From Streptomyces sp. NBC_01803 (GTDB taxonomy: Bacteria > Actinomycetota > Actinomycetes > Streptomycetales > Streptomycetaceae): a stretch of DNA of 64,000 bases. Position numbers and translations under genes: made by a program. How positions within the stretch are numbered: position 1 is the stretch's first letter; every line of letters begins with the position of its first letter. The DNA lies in NCBI RefSeq assembly GCF_035917415.1, contig NZ_CP109073.1:186001-250000 (forward strand), in the 5' to 3' direction. The notes below the pieces were generated by a model. It was given only the letters and a program-made list of their open reading frames with translations, was not told the origin of the DNA and ran no database searches. Positions 50,298-59,650 of this stretch are shown in pieces.

Positions 50298-50306
50298 GAG
50301 GTTCCG

Positions 50307-51077
50307 GTGTCCGAATGGCTTGTGCTGACTCTCGCCGTCCTGGCGACCTGCGCGGTCGTGCTGCTCGCCGCGGTAGTGCGGCAGCGCCGGGCCGGCGAGG
50401 ACGACGACCCGTCCGAGACGCCCGATGTCATCGAGTACATGACAATGATGATCGGCGTGGTGTACGCCATCGTCCTCGGCCTGGCCATCGCCGGCGTCTG
50501 GGAGGCCCGCGGCGAGGCGGACGCCTGGGTGAGCCGGGAGGCCCAGGCGCTGCACGAGATGAACGAGCGGGCCGAGGTCTTCCCGGCGGAGACCCGGGAC
50601 GGCATCCAGGCCGACATCACCGCCTACGTCGGCTACGCGGCGGGCGAGGAGTGGTCGCACATGGTGGACCACGGCGAGCTGACCGAGCACGGCGACGAGC
50701 TGCTCGCGCGGCTCCGGACCACCGTGCTGGCGCCGGAACCGGAGACAGTGCGCGAAGTCCAGGCGTACCAGGGGCTGGTGGACCAGGTGGCCATCGTGGA
50801 CGAGGCACGCGTCGGGCGCGGGAACAGCGCGCAGCCCACCATGCCCGGCGTGGTGTGGGTGGGACTGATCGCGGGGGCGACCGTGACGGTCGGCATGGTG
50901 TTCGCGCTGCAGATCCAGCGCTCGGGCCGGGAGCTGGTGCTGGCCGGGCTCTTCAGCGCGCTGATCACGTTCCTGCTGTTCCTGATCTGGTACTTCGACG
51001 ACCCGTTCGCCCACGGTCTCGGCGACTCAATCGAGGCGTACCTGTCATTCTTCCCACAGACCACCAGCGGCGACTGA
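50307..51077 (+). CDS. DUF4239 (bestrophin-like) membrane protein
   Basis: This 256-residue protein has one N-terminal helix, then EYMTMMIGVVYAIVLGLAIA, a soluble helical middle, and two C-terminal helices (VWVGLIAGATVTVGMVFALQ and LVLAGLFSALITFLLFLIWY). This layout is the DUF4239 family, distantly related to bestrophin anion channels. The activity is unknown. The GTG at 50307 is preceded by TAGGAGGTTCCG, one of the best ribosome sites in the window. It is nine bases after the Pro/Ser/Thr-rich protein gene and may be co-transcribed. Highly expressed proteins are possible from the strong site, but that is speculation. Confidence 0.85.
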   Translation: MSEWLVLTLAVLATCAVVLLAAVVRQRRAGEDDDPSETPDVIEYMTMMIGVVYAIVLGLAIAGVWEARGEADAWVSREAQALHEMNERAEVFPAETRDGIQADITAYVGYAAGEEWSHMVDHGELTEHGDELLARLRTTVLAPEPETVREVQAYQGLVDQVAIVDEARVGRGNSAQPTMPGVVWVGLIAGATVTVGMVFALQIQRSGRELVLAGLFSALITFLLFLIWYFDDPFAHGLGDSIEAYLSFFPQTTSGD

Positions 51078-51116
51078 CCCTCCGGGGCAGGCTGCCCAGG
51101 CTCTAGCATGAGGCAG

Positions 51117-52568
51117 ATGAGCCCTCTGTTCCCAGCCCTGGACAGCGCGCCATCCAGGCCGGCGCTGCGTTTCGGCGGCCGGATACTCAGCTACGCCGGA
51201 CTGCGCGGCGCGGCCGGCGCCCTGGCGCGACGGCTCGCGGGCCACCGGCGGGTCGCCGTGTGGGCCACCCCGGAGCCCGAGACGGCCGTCGCGGTGGTGG
51301 CGGCGCTCCTCGCCCGAGTGCCCGCCGTGCCGGTCAACCCGGGGATCGGAGCGCGCGAGCTGGCGCACATCGTCGGTGACAGCGCGCCCACGCTGGTGCT
51401 GGCGCCGCCCGGCGCGGTGCTGCCCGACGCGCTGGCCACCCTGGAGCGGATCGACGTCGACGCCCGGCCGCCGGGTACGGACACCGGTGACACGCCCGCC
51501 GGGGACGCCGACCCCGACGAAGAACGTCCGGCCCTCATCGTCTACACCTCGGGCACCACGGGCCCGCCCAAGGGCGTGGTGCTCTCCCGCCGCGCGATCG
51601 CCCGCACGCTGGACGCGCTGGCCGACGCCTGGGCGTGGACCTCGCGGGACGTGGTGGTGCACGCGCTGCCGCTGTTCCATGTGCACGGTCTGGTGCTGGG
51701 CGTGCTCGGCCCGCTGCGGCGCGGCGGCACCGTACACCACCTGGGACGTTTCTCGCCGGAGGGCGTGGCCGAAGCGCTCGCCGGGGACGGCACGGTCCTT
51801 TTCGGCGTGCCCACGATGTACCACCGGCTGGCCGAGGCGGCGGGCCGGGACGCGGGCCTCGCGGCCGCGCTCGCGGGGGCGAGGCTGCTGGTGTCCGGCT
51901 CCGCGCCGCTGCCGCTGCCCGACCACGAGCGGATTCTGGCCGCGACCGGCCGCCGCGTGATCGAGCGGTACGGCATGACCGAGACCATGATGAACACGAG
52001 CGTGCGCGCCGACATGCCGCCCGCGACCGGCACGGTCGGGGTGCCGCTGCCGGGCGTCGAGCTGCGGCTGGTCGACGACGCCGGGCAGCCGCTGACCGCC
52101 GACGACGGCGAGACGGTCGGCGAGATCCAGGTCCGCGGACCGAACCTCTTCACCGAGTACCTCAACCGCCCCGAGGCCACCGCCGAGGCGTTCGACGGCG
52201 ACTGGTTCCGCACCGGCGACATGGCGACCCGGGACGCGGCGGGCCGGTACCGGATCGTGGGGCGCAAGTCCACCGACCTGATCAAGAGCGGCGGCTACAA
52301 GATCGGCGCCGGCGAGATCGAGAACGCGCTACTGGCACACCCCGGCGTCGCGGAGGCCGCCGTGACCGCCGCGCCCGACCCGGATCTGGGCGAGCGCATC
52401 ATCGCCTGGATCGTGCCGCGCGAGGCGACGAGCCCGCCGTCCGCGCAGGAGCTGACCGACCACGTCGCGGGCCAGCTCGCCGCGCACAAGCGCCCGCGCG
52501 AGGTCCGTTTCCTGGCCGCCCTGCCCCGCAACGACATGGGCAAGATCCTCAAGCGGGAGCTGGTGTGA
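51117..52568 (+). CDS. matB: Malonyl-CoA synthetase MatB (acyl-CoA synthetase)
   Basis: This 483-residue enzyme is an ANL adenylate-forming synthetase and closely resembles the structurally known malonyl-CoA synthetase MatB of Streptomyces coelicolor. Shared segments include MSPLFPALDSAPSRPALRFG, VYTSGTTGPPKGVV (P-loop), LPLFHVHGLVLGVLGPLRRG, ERYGMTETMMNTSVRAD and DLIKSGGYKIGAGEIENALL. The catalytic lysine lies in DMGKILKREL. It makes malonyl- or methylmalonyl-CoA from the free diacids. The ATG at 51117 aligns with the known start and is eight bases after a -10-like TAGCAT, suggesting a leaderless transcript; ATG 51108 is the alternative. Its stop overlaps the next gene (GTGA), so it is coupled to a carboxyltransferase. 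Confidence 0.92.
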   Translation: MSPLFPALDSAPSRPALRFGGRILSYAGLRGAAGALARRLAGHRRVAVWATPEPETAVAVVAALLARVPAVPVNPGIGARELAHIVGDSAPTLVLAPPGAVLPDALATLERIDVDARPPGTDTGDTPAGDADPDEERPALIVYTSGTTGPPKGVVLSRRAIARTLDALADAWAWTSRDVVVHALPLFHVHGLVLGVLGPLRRGGTVHHLGRFSPEGVAEALAGDGTVLFGVPTMYHRLAEAAGRDAGLAAALAGARLLVSGSAPLPLPDHERILAATGRRVIERYGMTETMMNTSVRADMPPATGTVGVPLPGVELRLVDDAGQPLTADDGETVGEIQVRGPNLFTEYLNRPEATAEAFDGDWFRTGDMATRDAAGRYRIVGRKSTDLIKSGGYKIGAGEIENALLAHPGVAEAAVTAAPDPDLGERIIAWIVPREATSPPSAQELTDHVAGQLAAHKRPREVRFLAALPRNDMGKILKRELV

Positions 52569-53899
52569 CGGCCGCCGCCGCCCCCGGCTGGGCGGGCCCG
52601 GCGCGGGACATGATCGCCTGGATGACGGGGACGTTCACCGAGCTGCCACACCGAGACGCGGGCGCCGCCACGGACGGCCCGATCGGCTGGGCCGGGTATG
52701 CCGACAGCAGGACGCGGGCCAGGAAGCGAACGGGCGAGTCGGAGTCGGTCGTCTGCGGTATCGGGGATGTGGGCGGCACCGAGGCGGTGCTCATCGCGTT
52801 CGAGTTCGGCTTCCTCGGCGGCTCCATCGGCCAGAGCACCGGCGAGCGCATCGAGAACGCCTTCATCACCGCCCGGGATCTGTCGCTGCCCGTCATCTCG
52901 CTGATCGCCAGCGGCGGCAGCCGGATGCAGGAGGGCATGCACGCCCTGACCCAGCTCCAGCGCATCGCCCGGCAGATGGTGCGGCTGCGGGCGGCCGGCC
53001 TGCCGCATGTCGCGGTGCTGGCCGGGCCGGTGACCGGCGGCGGCTGGGCGACGCTGGGCGCGGGCTCCGATGTCCGGGTGTCGCTGCCCGGCGTCCAGGT
53101 CGGCTTCGCCGGCTCCCGGGTCAGGCCGGACGGCGTCGATCCCTACGCCTACACGGCTGAGGGGCAGTTCGATGTCGGTCAGGTCGACCGGATCGTGCCG
53201 TCCGGCGAGCTGCCGGAGGTGGTGGCGCGCTGGCTGTCGTTGCTGACCGCGCCCGCGACGGGGCCGGTGCCGCCGCCCCGGGCGCTGCGCGCGGCGCCAC
53301 TGCCGGACACCGGCTGGCGGGCCGTCGAGCAGGCCAGGGCCGCGGACCGGCCGCGCGCCCAGGCGTACCTGGAGGCGTACTTCACCGTCCGCGAGCCGCT
53401 GGCCAGCACCGACCCGGGCATCCTGTGCGGGTTCGGCCTCCGGGACGGCCGGAGCGTGGGCTATGTGGCGCAGCTCGGAACGGCGACCAGCCCGGCCGGA
53501 TTCCGGGCGGCCACGCGGTTGCTGCGGCTGGCGGACCGGCTGTCGATCCCGGTGCTCACGCTGGTGGACACGCCCGGCGCGGCCAACGACGCGGCGGCGG
53601 AGCGCGACGGCGTGGGCGCGGCGATCGCGGAGACGATCACCGCCGTGGCCGGCTGCCGGACGCCGGTCACCACGCTGCTGGTCGGCGAGGGCGGCTCCGG
53701 CGGCGCGGTGGCGCTGACGTCCCCGGGGCACACGTGGGTGACGGCGGACAGCTACTACTCCGTGATCGCGCCCGAGAAGGCCGTCTCGATCCTGAAGCGC
53801 GGACCGGACGAGGTACGCGAGACGGCCGAACAGCTCCGGCTCCGGCCGCAGGACCTGGTGGAGCTCGGGATCGCGCGCGGCGTCGTGCCGGCGGAGTGA
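52565..53899 (+). CDS. Acyl-CoA carboxylase carboxyltransferase (fused beta/alpha type)
   Basis: This 444-residue protein combines both crotonase-fold halves of an acetyl-CoA carboxylase carboxyltransferase. The N-terminal half has EFGFLGGSIGQSTGERIENA, the MQEGMHALTQLQRIARQM helix and GPVTGGGWATLGAGSDV. The C-terminal half has LTLVDTPGAANDAAAERDGV and LLVGEGGSGGAVAL with its oxyanion glycines. The zinc ribbon of AccD is absent. It is coupled to matB, and a homologous pair occurs in S. coelicolor. No biotin carboxylase or carrier gene is nearby, so it must use partners encoded elsewhere. It likely carboxylates a short acyl-CoA, but it may act in reverse as a decarboxylase. The GTG at 52565 overlaps the matB stop. 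Confidence 0.87.
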   Translation: MTAAAAPGWAGPARDMIAWMTGTFTELPHRDAGAATDGPIGWAGYADSRTRARKRTGESESVVCGIGDVGGTEAVLIAFEFGFLGGSIGQSTGERIENAFITARDLSLPVISLIASGGSRMQEGMHALTQLQRIARQMVRLRAAGLPHVAVLAGPVTGGGWATLGAGSDVRVSLPGVQVGFAGSRVRPDGVDPYAYTAEGQFDVGQVDRIVPSGELPEVVARWLSLLTAPATGPVPPPRALRAAPLPDTGWRAVEQARAADRPRAQAYLEAYFTVREPLASTDPGILCGFGLRDGRSVGYVAQLGTATSPAGFRAATRLLRLADRLSIPVLTLVDTPGAANDAAAERDGVGAAIAETITAVAGCRTPVTTLLVGEGGSGGAVALTSPGHTWVTADSYYSVIAPEKAVSILKRGPDEVRETAEQLRLRPQDLVELGIARGVVPAE

Positions 53900-53942
53900 C
53901 GTCCGGCGCCCGCCGCCGACCGCCCGGCTCGGCCCGGCTCGG

Positions 53943-55016
53943 CTACGCGGCGGACCGGCCCCGGGCCGCCGGGGCGGGTGCGGCGGCGGCGCCGAGCCCG
54001 GCGAGGCGGGCCAGCCGGCGGTAGGAGTCGAGCCGACCGGCGTCGCCGTGCGAGGTGAGCGTCAGCAGCAGTTCGTCGGCGCCGGTACGGTCGGCCAGCC
54101 GGGCCAGCGCTGTGGTCATCCCGGCCTCGTCACCGTGCAGTTGGCCGCCGCGGGCCTGCTCGAAGAAGCGGCGCTCGCGTTCGGTCATCCGGCGTGCCAG
54201 GACCTCCTCGGGCGGGTCGAGCGGCGGGAAGACGCCCCGGGTGCGGGAGTACGCCGTGGCCCACGCCTCCGGGATCTGGAGCAGCGCTGCCTCCTCGGAC
54301 GTCTCCGCGACCGCCGCGTTCACCGCGAGGACCACGTAGGGCCGCTCGCCGTGCGCGGAGGGCCGGAACGCGGCGCGGTAGCCGTCGACAGCGGCCAGCA
54401 TCCGTTCCTCGTCGTTCAGGTGCGCCATCACCAGGGGCAGGCCGTGCCCGGCGGCGATCGCGCCGCCCGCGCCCACCGCCAGGATGAACGCGGGCACGCG
54501 CAGCCCGCGGGCGGGCAGGGCGGTGACCGGCCCCGCGCCGTCGAAATAGCGCAGCAGCTCGGCCACCTGCTCGCCGAAACGGTCCGCCGCGTCCTTCTCG
54601 GCGCCCAGGGCTTCCCGCACCGCGCCGGTGAAGCCGACCGAGCGGCCCAGGCCCATGTCGACCCGGCCGGGGAAGAGCGATTCCAGCACGCCGAACTGCT
54701 CGGCGACGACCAGCGGCCGGTGGTTGGGCAGCATCACCCCGCCCGTGCCGACCCGGATGCGCGTGGTGGCGGAGGCCACGGCGGCGGCCAGCACGGTGGG
54801 CGCGGACCCGGCCACGCCGGGCACCCCGTGATGCTCCGCCAGCCAGAACCGCTGGAACCCGAGGGTCTCGGCCTCCCGCGCGAAGCGCACCGTCTGCCGC
54901 AGGGTGTCGGCGGGCGACTGGCCGCGGCGGATCAGCGCGCGGTCGAGGATCGACCACCGCACCGACCGCAGCCGGGCCGCGGCGTCCGTGCCGTTCGGGC
55001 TGTCGTCGCTGTTCAC
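53943..55016 (-). CDS. LLM-class flavin-dependent oxidoreductase (luciferase-like)
   Basis: This 357-residue TIM-barrel flavoprotein belongs to the bacterial luciferase-like (MsnO8-type) group. Telltale parts are SPADTLRQTVRFAREAETLG, then FQRFWLAEHHGVPGVAGSAP, TRIRVGTGGVMLPNHRPLVV, EQFGVLESLFPGRVDMGLGR and FILAVGAGGAIAAGHGLPLV. Such enzymes use reduced FMN or F420. The GTG at 55016 begins VNSDDSPNGTDAAARLRSVR. It is on the minus strand after the response regulator gene with 24 bases between. Natural substrate unknown. The C-terminus is Ala-rich. Confidence 0.9.
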   Translation of the reverse strand: MNSDDSPNGTDAAARLRSVRWSILDRALIRRGQSPADTLRQTVRFAREAETLGFQRFWLAEHHGVPGVAGSAPTVLAAAVASATTRIRVGTGGVMLPNHRPLVVAEQFGVLESLFPGRVDMGLGRSVGFTGAVREALGAEKDAADRFGEQVAELLRYFDGAGPVTALPARGLRVPAFILAVGAGGAIAAGHGLPLVMAHLNDEERMLAAVDGYRAAFRPSAHGERPYVVLAVNAAVAETSEEAALLQIPEAWATAYSRTRGVFPPLDPPEEVLARRMTERERRFFEQARGGQLHGDEAGMTTALARLADRTGADELLLTLTSHGDAGRLDSYRRLARLAGLGAAAAPAPAARGRSAA

Positions 55017-55040
55017 CCCATGGCCAACAGCGGGGGACGC

Positions 55041-55709
55041 TCAGGATTCCCCGCCGGCCAGCCCCGCCTCGTAGGCGAGGAGGGCGATCTGCACCCGGTT
55101 GTTGAGGCTCAGCTTGGTCAGGATGCGCGAGACGTGCGTCTTGACCGTGGGCAGGCTCATGTAGAGCACGGTCGCGATCTCGGCGTTGGACTTGCCGTGG
55201 CCGATGGCGAGGGCGACCTCCCGTTCCCGCTCGCTGAGCGCGTCGAGCCGGCGCCGGGCGGCGCGGGCGTCCCGGGCACCGGGCGCCGCGCCGGTGACGT
55301 GGTCGATCAGCCGCCGGGTGACGGCCGGGGAGAGCACCGGGTCGCCCGCGGCCACCCGCCGGACGGCGTCGACGATCTGCCCGGGCGGGGTGTCCTTCAG
55401 CACGAACCCGGCGGCCCCGGCGCGCAGCGCCCGCAGCACGTGGTCGTCGGCGTTGAAGGTGGTCAGCATCACCACCTCGGGCGGCCGGTCCAGGCCGCGC
55501 AGCCGCTCGGTGGCGGTGAGGCCGTCCATGCCGGGCATCCTGATGTCCATCAGCACCACGTCGGGCGTGTGCCGGTGCACCAGCGGCAGGACCTCCGCGC
55601 CGTCGGCGGCCTCCCCGGCGACCTCGATGTCCGCCGCGGCGCCGAGCATGAGGCGCAGCCCGGAGCGGACCAGGGGATCGTCGTCTACGAGGAGCACGCG
55701 GATGGTCAT
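55041..55709 (-). CDS. NarL/FixJ-type response regulator (orphan)
   Basis: This 222-residue protein has an N-terminal receiver domain (VLLVDDDPLVRSGLRLML; VVLMDIRMPGMDGLTATERL holds the phospho-acceptor Asp; Lys in FVLKDTPPGQIV). The C-terminal LuxR-type helix-turn-helix reads LSEREREVALAIGHGKSNAE and LYMSLPTVKTHVSRIL. Such regulators normally pair with a NarX-like kinase encoded next door. Here there is none: the gene is flanked by the LLM oxidoreductase and, in divergence, a small membrane protein. The ATG at 55709 is chosen over 55718. It probably takes a signal from a distant kinase. Confidence 0.9.
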   Translation of the reverse strand: MTIRVLLVDDDPLVRSGLRLMLGAAADIEVAGEAADGAEVLPLVHRHTPDVVLMDIRMPGMDGLTATERLRGLDRPPEVVMLTTFNADDHVLRALRAGAAGFVLKDTPPGQIVDAVRRVAAGDPVLSPAVTRRLIDHVTGAAPGARDARAARRRLDALSEREREVALAIGHGKSNAEIATVLYMSLPTVKTHVSRILTKLSLNNRVQIALLAYEAGLAGGES

Positions 55710-55889
55710 GCGGGCCACGGTAGCCAGGCGCGCGGCAGGAAGTCGCCCTCGGCCCTGCCGTGTTCTCCTGCCGCCCGTCCGGGTGACGCGCCGGGTGACG
55801 TGCCGGGTGACGATGATCGGCTACCGAAGTCGTAGGGGCCGATGCCTTCGGCCGACTCCGGGCGGGCGGGCCGTTCCTAGCCTGTGGTC

Positions 55890-56093
55890 ATGAAGAAGAT
55901 CCTGGAAGCCGCGGGCGTCCTGCTGATCCTGCAGGGCGCGGGGAGCGTCGCGCACCACTTCGCGGACTGGTTCAGGCCGTGGACGATGGTGCACCGGATC
56001 GGTTTCCTCGACGGGTACGAGGTGTTCGCCGGCGTGGTGCTGATCATGGTGGGACTGGCGGCCTGCGCGGCCTCGGAGAAGGCCACCGCCTGA
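55890..56093 (+). CDS. Small two-helix membrane protein, unknown function
   Basis: This 67-residue protein begins MKKILEAAGVLLILQGAGSV and continues with FADWFRPWTMVHRIGFLDGY. A second membrane helix follows (FAGVVLIMVGLAACAA). I do not recognise a family, but a hydrophilic turn between two helices and codon usage like its neighbours make it a credible gene. A TAGCCT element lies about seven bases before the ATG, so it may be leaderless. A GTG at 55884 would add two residues. It diverges from the response regulator and is 40 bases ahead of the lipase maturation factor gene; it may be controlled with either. Confidence 0.65.
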   Translation: MKKILEAAGVLLILQGAGSVAHHFADWFRPWTMVHRIGFLDGYEVFAGVVLIMVGLAACAASEKATA

Positions 56094-56133
56094 CCGCCGC
56101 GCCGGGAGCGCCGTCCGGTGGTACGGATGGACC

Positions 56134-57717
<1,584 letters not shown>

Positions 57718-57724
57718 CGGTGTG

Positions 57725-57763
57725 AAGGGTCTTCGCAGGTCAACACCTGCGGGGGCCCTTTTC
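57725..57763 (+). terminator. Rho-independent-type terminator of tRNA-Pro
   Basis: CGCAGGT (57734-57740), loop CAAC and ACCTGCG (57745-57751) make a stem that is extended by an outer AAGGG/CCCTT pairing. It ends in TTTT. This is a good terminator for the tRNA transcript. Confidence 0.75.
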
Positions 57764-57836
57764 TCATCGCTCCGGTCCCGCCTTCGAGGAAGAGCACGCC
57801 GTTTCATCGACACCTTGACTCGGAGGCTTTTCACCG

Positions 57837-58759
57837 ATGCCCCTGCTGGAACTGAACAAGATGGTTGTTGGTTTGTCGCGGGTGTGGTCGGGGTTTGTGC
57901 GGGACTGGGAGCGGTCGCTGCGGGCGGGGAACTACCCGCAGACGACCCGGTACAACTATCTGCTGGCCGCGTGCCAGCTGGCCCGGTACCTGGCCGAGCA
58001 CTCCCCGGACCCCGACGCGGACGACGCGGCCGAAGACCCGGCCGCGGTGTCCAAAGCGCACATCGAGGCGTTCCAGGCCTGGATGATCGACACCCGATCG
58101 GCGTCGACCGCGCTGAACAAGCACAAAGCCCTGCAGCAGTTCTTCAAGTGGCTGCTGCTCGAGGAGGAAGAGATCGACCGCTCCCCGATGGAGCGCGTCA
58201 AACAGCCCAAGACCCCCGGCAAGCTCGTGCCGGTCAGCCCGAGGCGGACACCCCCAAGGTGCTGGCCACCTGCAAGGGCAAGGCGTTCACCCAGCTGCGG
58301 GACGAAGCGATCATCCGGCTGCTGTGCAACACCGGCGCCCGCCTGTCCGAAGTCGGCCGGCTCCTGGTGGAGGACATCGACCTGAACACCGACTCGGTGC
58401 GTTACCACGGCAAGGGCAGCAAGGACCGCCGGGTGAGGTTCGGGCCCCGCACCGCCCGGGCCGTCTCCCGCTACCTGCGGGCCCGGGACAGGCACAATGG
58501 CGCTGATCTGCCGCAGCTGTGGCTCGCCGAAAGCGGCGGACGCCCTCTGCAGCCCAACGGCATCAAGATCATGCTCAAACGCCGGGGCCTGGCCGCCGGG
58601 CTGAGCGGGGTCCACGCCCACCGCTGGCGGCACACCTTCGCCCACGCCTGGAAACGCGCCGGCGCGGACACTGCGGCATCCGGGCCAGGTAGGGCATGTG
58701 GGTCCTGGCATGATCGGCGAGGCCGGGTCCCGAAGACTCGCTTCAAACATCGACTCTAG
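57837..58759 (+). pseudogene. Frameshifted, truncated tyrosine recombinase (integrase)
   Basis: A site-specific recombinase lies just after tRNA-Pro. The N-terminal core-binding domain (MPLLELNKMVVGLSRVWSGF; TTRYNYLLAACQLARYLAEH; TALNKHKALQQFFKWLLLEE) is intact from 57837. A one-base frameshift at about 58232 moves to the frame carrying LLCNTGARLSEVGRLL (catalytic Arg), HGKGSKDRRVRFGPR (Lys) and HAHRWRHTFAHAWK (His-x-x-Arg). The sequence then loses similarity and stops at 58759, before the second His and the Tyr nucleophile. It cannot be active. The position next to a tRNA and the family resemblance to AICE or phage integrases mark a remnant of an integrative element. Confidence 0.88.
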
Positions 58760-59165
58760 AAAATGTCGTGCCTGTCCGCGAAGTCAGGGTCGACATAGAT
58801 GTGCACCCGACTGATCAGGTTTCCTCTGAACTCAAAATGTTGCAGTAACTGCCCTCGCTTTTACCGTTCTGGGGCCATACCGTCCCGTCTGAAAGTACGC
58901 CACCCTCGTTGCCTTCGACGGCAAGGCGGTCACCCGAGTATGTGAAGATCATCGAGTTCTTGTCGTGGACGAACTCGCGTACCGCAGTGGTGAGCGTACG
59001 GATCAACTCGATAGCCGCTCCCTTTTCGCCAGCGGTTCCGATCTTAGGGAAGTAGACCTGTACGGCATCCGTGAACACATCGAGAAGTGTGGGATCGCCT
59101 GCGTCCACCTTTTCGAAGTACGTCCGAGCGATCGCTATTCGGTCTTCGGCGTTGTACTCGGCCAT
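58756..59165 (-). pseudogene. SnoaL/NTF2-like protein with a C-terminal frameshift
   Basis: The intact frame (58815-59165) gives 116 residues of a nuclear-transport-factor-2-like fold: RIAIARTYFEKVDAGDPTLL, FTDAVQVYFPKIGTAGE and LSDGTVWPQNGKSEGSYC. It then stops early. One base shifted, the next frame continues with QHFEFRGNLISRVHIYVDPD and FADRHDIF to a TAG at 58756, which is the usual end of such proteins. So one base is missing at about 58845 (or the sequence has an error). If read through, the protein would be about 136 residues. Members bind hydrophobic ligands or act as isomerases. The gene overlaps the last bases of the integrase remnant. Confidence 0.75.
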
Positions 59166-59296
59166 GTTGGTGCGATCTCAGCAGGATGCGCTTATCCTCA
59201 GCGCGCTGACCTGGGTGAGCGGGCAGGGTATGCGCTAGCCGATTCTTGACGCAGGCGGTAACTCGTGCATCGGCAATGTTGTGTTGGCAAGCCCTA

Positions 59297-59650
59297 CTAG
59301 CGGTGGAGCAATCGCACCCAGTCCGCAGGTACCCGTCCTGCCGGCCCTGGTGCGGGCTGGTTCTGGGGGTGGCTGCTGGGCGCGGCGAGGACGGGTCCGG
59401 GCTCACGTACGTCGTTCGAGGCATAGTCCCAGAACCACTCTTCTCCGGGCTCGAAGCTCTGGACTACTGGATGTCCTGTGGCCCGGTAGTGAGCGGTCGC
59501 ATGCTGCCCTTGTGAGCTGTCGCAGCAGCCGACGTGCCCACAGAGCGCGCAGCGCCTTAGGTGGAACCACCAGCCATTCGTCTCTTGGCACTCGACGCAG
59601 CCGGTGCCGCTCGGCGGGACGGTGGGGTCGATTTCGGTGTTGCTGGTCAT
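59297..59650 (-). CDS. UBP-type zinc finger protein
   Basis: This 117-residue protein has a ZnF-UBP domain. The zinc ligands lie in CVECQETNGWWFHLRRCALC (C18, C21, C34, C37), then C42/C43, and the His residues of QHATAHYRATGHP (H50, H54, H60). In eukaryotes this domain binds the free C-terminus of ubiquitin. Actinobacteria with such domains usually carry them beside redox and kinase genes, and the ligand there is unknown. The ATG at 59650 overlaps the stop of the histidine kinase (ATGA), so it is the third gene of a coupled cassette. The C-terminal 40 residues are Pro-rich and probably flexible. It might sense a C-terminal glycine tail or a nucleotide, but that is open. Confidence 0.88.
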   Translation of the reverse strand: MTSNTEIDPTVPPSGTGCVECQETNGWWFHLRRCALCGHVGCCDSSQGQHATAHYRATGHPVVQSFEPGEEWFWDYASNDVREPGPVLAAPSSHPQNQPAPGPAGRVPADWVRLLHR

